This document shows positions 26,540 to 34,200 of a DNA stretch of 64,000 bases, piece by piece. Made by a program: the position numbers and the translations under genes. The notes beneath the pieces are model-generated. The model was not told the origin of the DNA. It worked only from the letters and a program-made list of their open reading frames with translations, and searched no databases. Location of the stretch: contig NZ_JAWQJT010000003.1 of assembly GCF_033441515.1 (NCBI RefSeq), positions 1,178,001 to 1,242,000 on the forward strand. The letters are read 5' to 3'. Numbering within the stretch: position 1 is the stretch's first letter; every line of letters starts with the position of its first letter. This DNA comes from Amycolatopsis solani (GTDB lineage Bacteria > Actinomycetota > Actinomycetes > Mycobacteriales > Pseudonocardiaceae).

Positions 26540-27429
26540 GACGCCACCGCCACGGCTGTCACCCGGCGGGCCGCGGCCACCACGTCCGGCCAGCCGGCCG
26601 GGGCCGGGCCGTACCGGTCGGTGAGGGCGTACAGCCAGCGTTCCAAGCCGAACGCCACGCACCCGGTGGTCGCCGGGCGGCCGTGGCGGGTGATCTCGTA
26701 GGCGTCGCCGAAGGTGTCCTCGTGCAGGTTCACCGACGCGATCGCGAGGTCGCGGTAGGCGGCTTCGTGCTTGGTCGGCGACAGCCGCTGCGCCAGGTAC
26801 TTCGGGCTGCGGGTGGGCCGGAAGAACGGGTCGGTGGCCGCGGCCCAGCCGACCGGCAGGGCCAGTTCGCGGAACAGCGCCGTCACCAGGTCCGTGGCGG
26901 CACGCAGGAACCCCGTCACCTCCCGGCGGTCGCCGAGGCAGACGATCTCCCGCATCCGGAACGCCCACTGCCGGCGCAGCGGCTCGTAGTGGGTTTCCCG
27001 GCGGAAGCACGTGTTGCGGGTCGTGACGTACCGCGGGCCGCTCAGCGCCTCGCCCCGGTGGTGGACGTAGACGTGGTAGCAGGCCGCGGGGGTGAGCACC
27101 TCGCGCACGGGGGCGAGCCGGGTCAGGCGGACGCCGGTCTCGTCCAGCGGGCGGGTGGTGAACTCGCCCAGGTTCTCCTCCGCCGGGTCCAGGCCGCAGG
27201 CGAAGGTGGCCAGGTGCGGGAACGACGTCAGGAAGTCGACCGCCTGCAACGCCTCGGCGTCGAGCATCGCCGGGTGGTCCTCCGGCTCGGCCGGCCACCG
27301 GCCGGCGAGGACGGTCCACGCCTCGTCGCACGCCTGCGCCAGCCGCAGCAGCGGTCCGGACAGGACGACCTGCCCGTCCGGGCGCCACGCCAGCCCGGCC
27401 GGCATCGGCCGCGCCACCGCCGGGGTCAC
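26536..27429 (-). CDS. SerRS-like amino acid:carrier-protein ligase
   Basis: 297 residues. Class II aminoacyl-tRNA synthetase catalytic core without a tRNA-binding arm. Motif 2 is visible as RNTCFRRETHYEPLRRQWAFRMREIV and motif 3 as GCVAFGLERWLYAL; Cys/His/Glu residues consistent with a Zn site also occur. Homologs in Bradyrhizobium and others charge an amino acid onto a carrier protein, not onto tRNA. The adjacent, overlapping 81-residue carrier protein is the obvious acceptor. The amino acid cannot be read from sequence by eye. Confidence 0.8.
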   Translation of the reverse strand: MTPAVARPMPAGLAWRPDGQVVLSGPLLRLAQACDEAWTVLAGRWPAEPEDHPAMLDAEALQAVDFLTSFPHLATFACGLDPAEENLGEFTTRPLDETGVRLTRLAPVREVLTPAACYHVYVHHRGEALSGPRYVTTRNTCFRRETHYEPLRRQWAFRMREIVCLGDRREVTGFLRAATDLVTALFRELALPVGWAAATDPFFRPTRSPKYLAQRLSPTKHEAAYRDLAIASVNLHEDTFGDAYEITRHGRPATTGCVAFGLERWLYALTDRYGPAPAGWPDVVAAARRVTAVAVAS

Positions 27430-27671
27430 CGCGCACCGCCCAGGAACCGGTCCGCGATCACCCGCAGGCTGTGGAAGTCGCCGGGCCGCAGCTGTTCCAC
27501 GTCGATGGGTTCGCCGCGCAGCCGTTCCAGCAGCAGGATCAGCTCGGGGACGTGCAGCGACGTCAGGATGCGGCCTTCCAGCAGCGGCAGGTCGTCGGTG
27601 AGTTCCCCGGGCGGCAGGCCGGTCGCCTTGGCCACCACCCAGGTCCGGACTTCGTCGAGTTCAGAAGGCAT
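27426..27671 (-). CDS. Aminoacyl carrier protein
   Basis: 81 residues, start ATG 27671. Ser in RILTSLHVPELILLLERL is the likely phosphopantetheine site. The LTSLHVPELI pattern resembles carrier proteins paired with SerRS-like ligases. It overlaps the diiron oxygenase stop by 11 bp and the ligase start by 4 bp. Confidence 0.82.
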   Translation of the reverse strand: MPSELDEVRTWVVAKATGLPPGELTDDLPLLEGRILTSLHVPELILLLERLRGEPIDVEQLRPGDFHSLRVIADRFLGGAR

Positions 27672-28563
27672 CGGCGGGCTCCTCGGCCAGCAAACCGGTG
27701 GACAGCAGGAACTTCAGGCACTTCGCCGAGACGCGGCGCCGGTGCTGCCGCTGTGCGGTCGCGTGCCACGCCGCTTCGGCGACCTCCCACGGGTCGGGGT
27801 GGCCGCAGTCGGCGTAGACGTCGGGGTTGTAGTACTCCCGCCAGGTGGTGACGAAGAACTGCCCGAGGTACGCGCGCAGTTCGGCCAGCCGCGCCGTGCT
27901 CCAGGACGGCGAGTACACCTGCCAGAGCGCTTCCACGATCGCGCGGTTGAACACGAGGTGCCGCGATTCGTCGGCGTGGTGCGCCTCGTTGATGAACAGC
28001 GCCAGCGGGTGCAGCCGGTCGTCGCGCGCCTGCAGGACGTTGTACCGGTCCGCGTGCTCTTCGAAGATCAGCACCTTCGCGAAGAACAGCAGATCGGAGA
28101 CCTCGCGGTCGGCCGATTCGACGAAGGGCAGGTGCCGGCTGCGGTAGACCTTGTCGTAGCGGCGGCAGAACCCGCCGAAGTAGACGCTGTGCTTGTTCTC
28201 CTCGTCGAGGAAGTGGTGCAGGTAGTCGGCGATCTCCGCCAGGTCGGGGCGGTAGAGCCGGCGGGCCACCCCTTCCATCAGCGCCTTCTCGCCGTGGATG
28301 TTGAGGCTGAAGAAGTTCGCCGCCTCGTGGAAGGCGAGCCGGCGCGCCGCCGTTTCGTCCGAAGGCCACGCGCTCGTGCCGTACAGCGAGGACAGCTCGG
28401 GGGTGAAGAACCAGCCGGTCTCCGGGTCGAGTTCCGCCGGCCACTCCACCGTCCGGTACGGGTTCGTGTACTTCGCCCGCGACAGTTCGGTGAGCCGGTC
28501 GAGTTTCCCCGCCATCGACGCGATCGCTTCGCGCAGGGACGGCGGGTCGGTCTGGGTGGTCAT
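27661..28563 (-). CDS. AurF-like diiron oxygenase
   Basis: 300 residues, start ATG 28563. Diiron ligands are laid out as in p-aminobenzoate N-oxygenase AurF and relatives: Glu in AFHEAANFFSLNIHGE, ExxH in LDEENKHSVY, Glu in LIFEEHADRY and ExxH in DESRHLVF. Such enzymes oxidise amines to nitroso/nitro groups or hydroxylate carrier-bound substrates. Beside an aminoacyl-carrier pair, a carrier-bound amino acid is a reasonable substrate (inferred). Confidence 0.82.
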   Translation of the reverse strand: MTTQTDPPSLREAIASMAGKLDRLTELSRAKYTNPYRTVEWPAELDPETGWFFTPELSSLYGTSAWPSDETAARRLAFHEAANFFSLNIHGEKALMEGVARRLYRPDLAEIADYLHHFLDEENKHSVYFGGFCRRYDKVYRSRHLPFVESADREVSDLLFFAKVLIFEEHADRYNVLQARDDRLHPLALFINEAHHADESRHLVFNRAIVEALWQVYSPSWSTARLAELRAYLGQFFVTTWREYYNPDVYADCGHPDPWEVAEAAWHATAQRQHRRRVSAKCLKFLLSTGLLAEEPADAF

Positions 28564-29528
28564 GGACGTTCCTCCACGGCTTCGAGCACGACGGCCTGCC
28601 AGTTGAGGCCGTAACCGGCGACCACGAGCAGCACGAGGTCGCCCCGGCCGGCCCGGCCGGAGGCCGCCAGCGAGGCGAGGTTGACGATGTTGTCGGCCGA
28701 GATCGCGTGGCCGTTGTCCGGCAGCGACGGCTGCCAGACGCGGTCCGCGGCGATGCCGACCAGGCGCGGCAGGATCTGCCAGGCCGCGCGGTGGGTGTTC
28801 TGCGGCACCACCCAGGCGATGTCGCCTGCGGTCAGGCCCGCGCGGTCCAGCAGCTCGCCGATCAGCAGCGTGACGTACGAGAAGTAGGAACCGAGCGTCT
28901 CGTCGTCGCCGGCCTGGTGCAGGCCGCCGTTGGTGATGTGGTGCGAAGCCACCAGACGGAAGCCGGACGGCGCCGTGCCGACCAGGCACGCGGCCGCGCT
29001 GTCGGAAATCAGGTTGTACGAGTGCTCGTACCGCGAGCCGGCCGGGAAGCGGTCGGCGGTCACGCACAGCACCCGCCGCCACCCCGGCTCGGTCAGCAGC
29101 AGCGCCCGCGCCACCCGCAGCGCGCCGAGCATCGTCGTGCAGCCCTGCTGGGTCAGCCCGAGCACCACGGCGTCGCCGAGCCCGAAGTCGGCTTGGAGGC
29201 GGCTGGCCGGGAAGTCCATCAGGTACGTCACGTCGCCGGAGGCGCGCCACCGCTCCTCGTCGCCGACGTTCCCGTTGCCGGGCAGGCAAGTCGCGTAGAC
29301 GATCGCGTCGATCCCGGCCCGCAGAACGGCTTCCGGGAGGGCCCGCACCGCCGCAGCCGCCAGGTCGTACGCCGTGGTCCCGGGTGCGCACCGGTGGTGC
29401 CACTCGAAACCGGCCGAAGCGAGGTCCGCCGACGACGAGCGCAGCAGCTCCGCGTCCCCGGACTCGGTGACGTGCGCCTTGAGTTCCCCCATGGCGTGCA
29501 CGAGGTGGTCGACGTAGACGTCGGTCAT
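28560..29528 (-). CDS. KASIII (FabH-like) ketoacyl-ACP synthase
   Basis: 322 residues, start ATG 29528. Thiolase fold with the catalytic triad visible: Cys in LTQQGCTTM, His in VPQNTHRAAW and Asn in GHAISADNIVN. KASIII enzymes start or couple acyl chains on CoA or ACP. As first gene of the ten-gene operon it probably joins or transfers an acyl unit from the carriers. It is divergent from the lipoprotein gene. Confidence 0.9.
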   Translation of the reverse strand: MTDVYVDHLVHAMGELKAHVTESGDAELLRSSSADLASAGFEWHHRCAPGTTAYDLAAAAVRALPEAVLRAGIDAIVYATCLPGNGNVGDEERWRASGDVTYLMDFPASRLQADFGLGDAVVLGLTQQGCTTMLGALRVARALLLTEPGWRRVLCVTADRFPAGSRYEHSYNLISDSAAACLVGTAPSGFRLVASHHITNGGLHQAGDDETLGSYFSYVTLLIGELLDRAGLTAGDIAWVVPQNTHRAAWQILPRLVGIAADRVWQPSLPDNGHAISADNIVNLASLAASGRAGRGDLVLLVVAGYGLNWQAVVLEAVEERP

Positions 29529-29685
29529 CGAAGCTCCCTTCGGCGGTCAGGCCGGGAGTTTCGCTCCCGGCTGCGGCCGGGTTTGTTGTGGAAGTGTTGT
29601 GGCCCGCGGCCGCAACACATCCACAACGTTTTCCCCGCATCCCCCGGCGACGGTGTGCGACATCGGCACACCCCGGGGAGGACAC
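29529..29685. promoter_or_regulatory. Divergent promoter region of the ten-gene operon, with inverted repeats
   Basis: A small dyad (ccgggag/ctcccgg, about 29550-29569) is followed by a 15+15 inverted repeat with one mismatch (29585-29599 with 29613-29627, gttgtgg..caacac). It lies between the KASIII start (29528) and the lipoprotein start (29686). It is a candidate operator for the operon. No regulator gene is adjacent. Confidence 0.5.
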
Positions 29686-30477
29686 ATGCGGAAGCTGCTC
29701 ACCACCGTGGCCGTCGCCGCCGCCTTGGCCGGGTGCGCGGCACCGCCGAACCTCTTGCGCAGCACGGATCTCCGGCTGCCGCTGGACGACTACCTGCTGT
29801 CCCCGGCCGAACTCCGCGAGCTCAGCGCGGCCCGGGAGCTGCTGGTCCGGCGTTGCCTGGCCGCGGCGGGCTTCGCCTACCCGTCGCGAGCGGACTCGGC
29901 ACCGAAGGGTCCCCGGACCTGGAACGAGCGGCGTTACGGCGTCACCGACGCGGACCTCGTCGCGGTGGACGGCTACGGGCTCGGCGACCGCGAGCCGACC
30001 GGCGACAAGCCGGCCCCGAAACTCGACGCGGCGGCCCGCGCGGCCCTGGAGGGCCCGCGGGGGTGCGCGGCCAAGGCCGGCGAAGAACAGCGCCGCGGCG
30101 GCCCGGAGCTCGATCGCGACCTGCCGCGCCGGCTCGCCTCCGAAAGCTTCGCCCGATCGCGGGGCGCCCCGGAGGTGACCGACGTCGTCCGGAAGTGGTC
30201 GGACTGCATGCGCGCCGGCGGGTTCGCCTACGACGACCCGCTCGCCCCGCCGGCGGACCCGCGGTGGGCCGGGCCGGGCAAGCCGGCCGCGGCCGAGATC
30301 GCGACGGCGACCGCGGACCTCGAGTGCAAGCGGCGCACCAACCTGGTCGGCGTGTGGTTCACCGCCGAGACCGCCGTCCAGCGCGGCCTGGTCGACGGCA
30401 ACCGCGCCGCGCTGGAGTCGATCCGGCGGGCCGCCGACGCCGAGCTGGCGTTGTCGCGGCGGCTGCTCACCCCCTGA
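29686..30477 (+). CDS. Lipoprotein of unknown function
   Basis: 263 residues from ATG 29686 with ggggagg upstream. Lipobox LAGC (mature N-terminus Cys near residue 17). The mature part repeats a Cys-x4-GF-x-Y pattern (RCLAAAGFAY and DCMRAGGFAY), like the short duplicated motifs in actinomycete cell-surface lipoproteins. Function unknown. It is followed by the secreted crystallin-like protein gene in the same orientation. Confidence 0.75.
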   Translation: MRKLLTTVAVAAALAGCAAPPNLLRSTDLRLPLDDYLLSPAELRELSAARELLVRRCLAAAGFAYPSRADSAPKGPRTWNERRYGVTDADLVAVDGYGLGDREPTGDKPAPKLDAAARAALEGPRGCAAKAGEEQRRGGPELDRDLPRRLASESFARSRGAPEVTDVVRKWSDCMRAGGFAYDDPLAPPADPRWAGPGKPAAAEIATATADLECKRRTNLVGVWFTAETAVQRGLVDGNRAALESIRRAADAELALSRRLLTP

Positions 30478-30525
30478 ACCGGCGCGGCGGACCGGCCGCG
30501 TGGAAACAAAGATCGGAGTGCAACG

Positions 30526-31023
30526 ATGCGAAAGCTCATGACCAGAGCCGGGATCGTGCTCGGCACGCTCGCGCTCGCCGTCGGCGTGGCGGCGGGACCG
30601 GCGGCGGCCGCCCCCGCCCCACCCGCGCCCACGACGTCGCACGACTCGGCAGTGGGCCAGGGCAAGGCACCGAGCCCGGTGAAGAAACGCGGCGACGCCA
30701 CCACGAACGTCTCACCGGGCAACGGCGTCTGCGAAGTGTTCGAGTTCTGCCTGTTCCGGCTGAGCGGCTTCCAGGGCAGCATGGTCGACATCTTCCGGAA
30801 CGTGCCGAACTACGCCGGGGTCCTGTACTTCGTGTGGGCCCCCGGGGTCGGCGAGCCGATCGCGAACAACAGCCAAAGCGCCTTCAACGGCGACCCGGAC
30901 TACTTCGTGATCACCTGCACCGACCCGGGCTACAGCGGCCAGTGCGGGTACATCCCCCCGATCAACGGCGGGGACTTCCTGCCCGACTTCTTCCTCAACG
31001 TGGAGTCGCACTACTTCACCTGA
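30526..31023 (+). CDS. Secreted peptidase-inhibitor I36 / crystallin-like protein
   Basis: 165 residues from ATG 30526 (RBS ggag, 30516-30519). Signal peptide 1-29 (AGIVLGTLALAVGVAAGPAAA). The mature domain begins GNGVCEVFEFCLF and has paired Cys residues and beta-gamma-crystallin-like strands typical of the I36 protease-inhibitor family. It is secreted, and the target protease is unknown. Confidence 0.75.
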   Translation: MRKLMTRAGIVLGTLALAVGVAAGPAAAAPAPPAPTTSHDSAVGQGKAPSPVKKRGDATTNVSPGNGVCEVFEFCLFRLSGFQGSMVDIFRNVPNYAGVLYFVWAPGVGEPIANNSQSAFNGDPDYFVITCTDPGYSGQCGYIPPINGGDFLPDFFLNVESHYFT

Positions 31024-31088
31024 CCGAGGCGGAACCGGACCGGCCGGGCGGTGCTCCGGCAAAGTCAGGTCGGGCCGGCCAGTCCGGC

Positions 31089-31150
31089 GGATGCGCCCCA
31101 ATGTGGCGTTCGGTGCGTTGGACGCACCGAACGCCACATTGGGTGCATCC
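31089..31150. repeat. Long near-perfect inverted repeat before the giant gene
   Basis: 22-bp perfect arms (31097-31118 and 31122-31143, cccaatgtggcgttcggtgcgt and its complement) around a 3-base loop, extended by ggatgc/gcatcc after a small bulge. It may act as a terminator or as a dispersed palindromic element. I recall similar sequences between Amycolatopsis genes, which I cannot check here. Confidence 0.8.
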
Positions 31151-31294
31151 GGGACCGGACCCTGGCCCGGATGGGCGGGGCGAGTTCCGAGCCCAGTGCA
31201 ACGCGTCCCCGGCGAACGGCAGCGTCCCCGGTGACGCTGCCGTAACGCCGCGAAAGCGCTGGTGCGACGGCTCGGATGCCATCCTGCTGGCCCT

Positions 31295-34200
31295 ATGCCA
31301 GTGCCCGTCAAGGTCCACGCACCACAGCCGGCGACGCCGGTGGTTTCCGTGGTGCCGGAAGCACCGGGGGCGGCCGGGCCGGTGCGGGAGGCCGGGCCCG
31401 CGGTGGCCGGGAACGCGGTGGCCGGGAACGCGGCGGTGTCCGCGGCGATGGGCGGGACGCCGCCGGGGGCCGGGCCGTCCGGATCCGCGCTGCTGGCCGG
31501 GCAGGGGCTGGTCGGGAACCAGGCCGTCGCGGCCTCAGCTCAACGGCAACCCGCGCGCAAAGCGGTCCCGAAGGGGCCGCCGAGGCCGCGGCTCGACCAG
31601 CGGGGCGCGGACGACCGCAGCGGCAAGAAGAAGCCCGCGGCCGGCTCGCGGGCGCCGGAGCTGGGACTGGTCGCCCCGGCGCGGCTGGTGCTCCCCTCCT
31701 TCAGCCACCGGTTCGACGCGCCGGCCGCGCTTCCGGCGGTGCGGGCCGCGGCCGTCAAGCCGGCGGCGCTGACCGCGGCCGCGCGGGTGTTCCGGGACCT
31801 CGTCGAGCGGGCGCGGCGGGCCCACGACGCCCAGCGCGCGCTGCTCGAACGGCTCGGGCGGGGCGCGGTGGACCGGCACAGCCGGCTCGACGGCCGGACG
31901 CGGTCGCGGGTCGCGCAAGGCGTGCAGGAGCTGGACGACCTGCGCGGCCAGGCGCTGGGCACCGTCGACACCGCCTACGACGAAGGCACCGCCGGGCTCG
32001 ACCTCGCCGTGCGGCGCGGACGGCGGCTGGTGGGTTCCGCCACCGCCGGGGCGCTGCAGCGCGTGCGGGCCAACGCGGACACCGCGGGCGAGCAGGTCAC
32101 CGCGATCGTCGACGACCTGGCCGCCGGCTACACCGGCCTGCTCGAAGACAGCGCCGTCGCGATCACGACCTCGGCCGGGCAGGCGGTCGCCGCCCTCCAG
32201 GCCTACGGCGCGTCCGCCTCGAAGCTGTTCCCCGGCGGGACGACGCCGGTGGTGGAGGCCGAGAACGAGGCGCGCCGCGCGGCCGTCCCGGGGCTGGTTT
32301 CGGCCGCCGTGACCGCGCGGAACCAGGCGGCGGACGAACAGGCGAAGGCCTATCGAGACCAGATTCCCGTCGTCCGCAAGCAGTTCGACGAGACCGAGCT
32401 CGCCAAGGCGCTGAACACGCGCAAGGCGGAGATCGACACCAAGGGCCGGGCCGCCGTGCAGAACGCGAGCCGCACGGCCTTCGGCGCGCTCGGCAGGCAG
32501 GCCGCGAGCGGGCACGAGGCGCTGCGGCGGATGGCCGGCGACGCCCGCACGTCGATCGAGCTGCGGCACCGGGCGGCCCGGACGCGGCTGGTCGGCGAGG
32601 CCAACGCCCTGCTGCAGGGCTCCCAGGCGCAGGCGAGCGCCGAGCTGACCGGGCTGGAGACGGCCGCGGCGAGCGGGTTGCCCGCCTTCGACCGCACGAT
32701 CACCGCGGTCCACGAGGGACTCAAGGCGGCGGCCGGCTCCGCGGAAAACCTCAGCCAGGCCGTGGAAAAGGCCGCCGAGGAGACCCGGCCGAAGGTGGAC
32801 GAGCTCGGCCTCTCGCAACAGCGTGCGGTGACCCGCGCCGACGCGTCGACCGCCGACGCGGTGGCCGGGGCCGAACGGTCCGCGGTCCAGGCAGCCGGGC
32901 AGGCGCGCGTGGCCGCGGCCGGTGCGCTGCGCGAGACCGGGGCGGGCGGCGCCCGCGGGATGGGCGACTTCGTGCACGGGCACGACGCGGCCTTCGCGGC
33001 CACGGCGAAGGGCGTCAGCCGGGTCGCGGACGCGTGGGCCATGCCGCTGAAACGGGTGTTCGGCGACGCGGTCCGCAAGACCAAGGACGCGATGACCGCG
33101 CCGTTCACGGAGTGGAAGGCCGACACGGTCGGCCGGCGGACCGACTTCATCGACGCGGCCTTCACGCCATTCCTGAACCCGGCCACGGCGCTGGCCGGCT
33201 CGGTCGACGCGGCCGCCAAGGCGGTGGCGGACGACCTCGACAAGCGGCGGTTCCAGCTGGAGAAGGCGTTCGACGGCTGGGGCACGAACGAGGAGGAGGT
33301 GTCGAGAGCGCTGCGCGGCCTGACCGCGACGCAGGGGCGCGCGCTGAGCTGGATCTACGCGAACCACAACGGCTCGCTCGAGGCGGCGCTGCGCGACGAG
33401 CTCAGCGGCGCGGACCTCACGTCCGCGCTCGCCTACCTGCGCGGCGACCAGGCCGCGGGGGCCGCGGCCGAGCTCGAAGCCTCGATCCACTGGTACAACG
33501 ACGAGGAATCGCGCATCGAGGACATCATGCGCAACCTCAAGCCCGAAGAGCTCGACAAGCTCAAGGGCAGCAAGGAGGGCGCGGAGGCGCTCGCCGACGT
33601 GCGCGACAACCTCGGCGGCACCGACCTCAAGGTGTTCGACGCGCTCTCGGTCGGCAACCAGAACCTCGCCGACGCGTTCCGGATGAAGGACCGGATCGAC
33701 GACGCGCGCAAGGCCGGCGACATCGACGCGATCCACGACACCCTCGCCGCCTACAGCAAGGCCCCCACCGAACGCGGCCGCGTCGCGGCCACCCCCGACG
33801 AACGCCGGGTGGCCGTGCAGCGCGAGCTCGCGGGCCTGATCGGCGGACCGGCGCGCGGCCCGGCCGCGATCACGCCGGCGCAGGCCGCCGCCGCGGTCAA
33901 GAAGTACGCGCTCGCGTCGATCGAAGTGGTCAGCACCGACGCCGAGGGCGGCACGACGACCGAAACCGTCGAAATCACCGGCGCCAACCGGGACCTCGGG
34001 GTCGCGCTCATCGAAGGCGGCGAGGACACCGAGGCCGCACGCGCGGCCCGGCTCGGCGTGGAGACCCAGCGGCCCGGCGGGCCCAACCTGCTCAAGCTGG
34101 ACGCCGCGCTGGTCGACCCGCGGCTCAAGCCGATCCCGGCCGGCCTGCCGGCGGCGGAGCGCGCCCGGTTGCAGGCCGACCGCGACCAGGCGCTGGCCGA

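Noticed and set aside
19816..29528. A known isonitrile lipopeptide or fragin-type cluster
   Set aside because: Shared enzyme types (FAAL, carrier, diiron oxygenase) occur, but the NRPS, the non-haem iron isonitrile synthase and the cupin genes of those pathways are absent.
27661..30642. A 993-codon minus-strand frame running upstream of the diiron oxygenase
   Set aside because: Only the last 300 codons, from ATG 28563, look like protein; the upstream part is antisense or out of frame to the KASIII, lipoprotein and crystallin-like genes.
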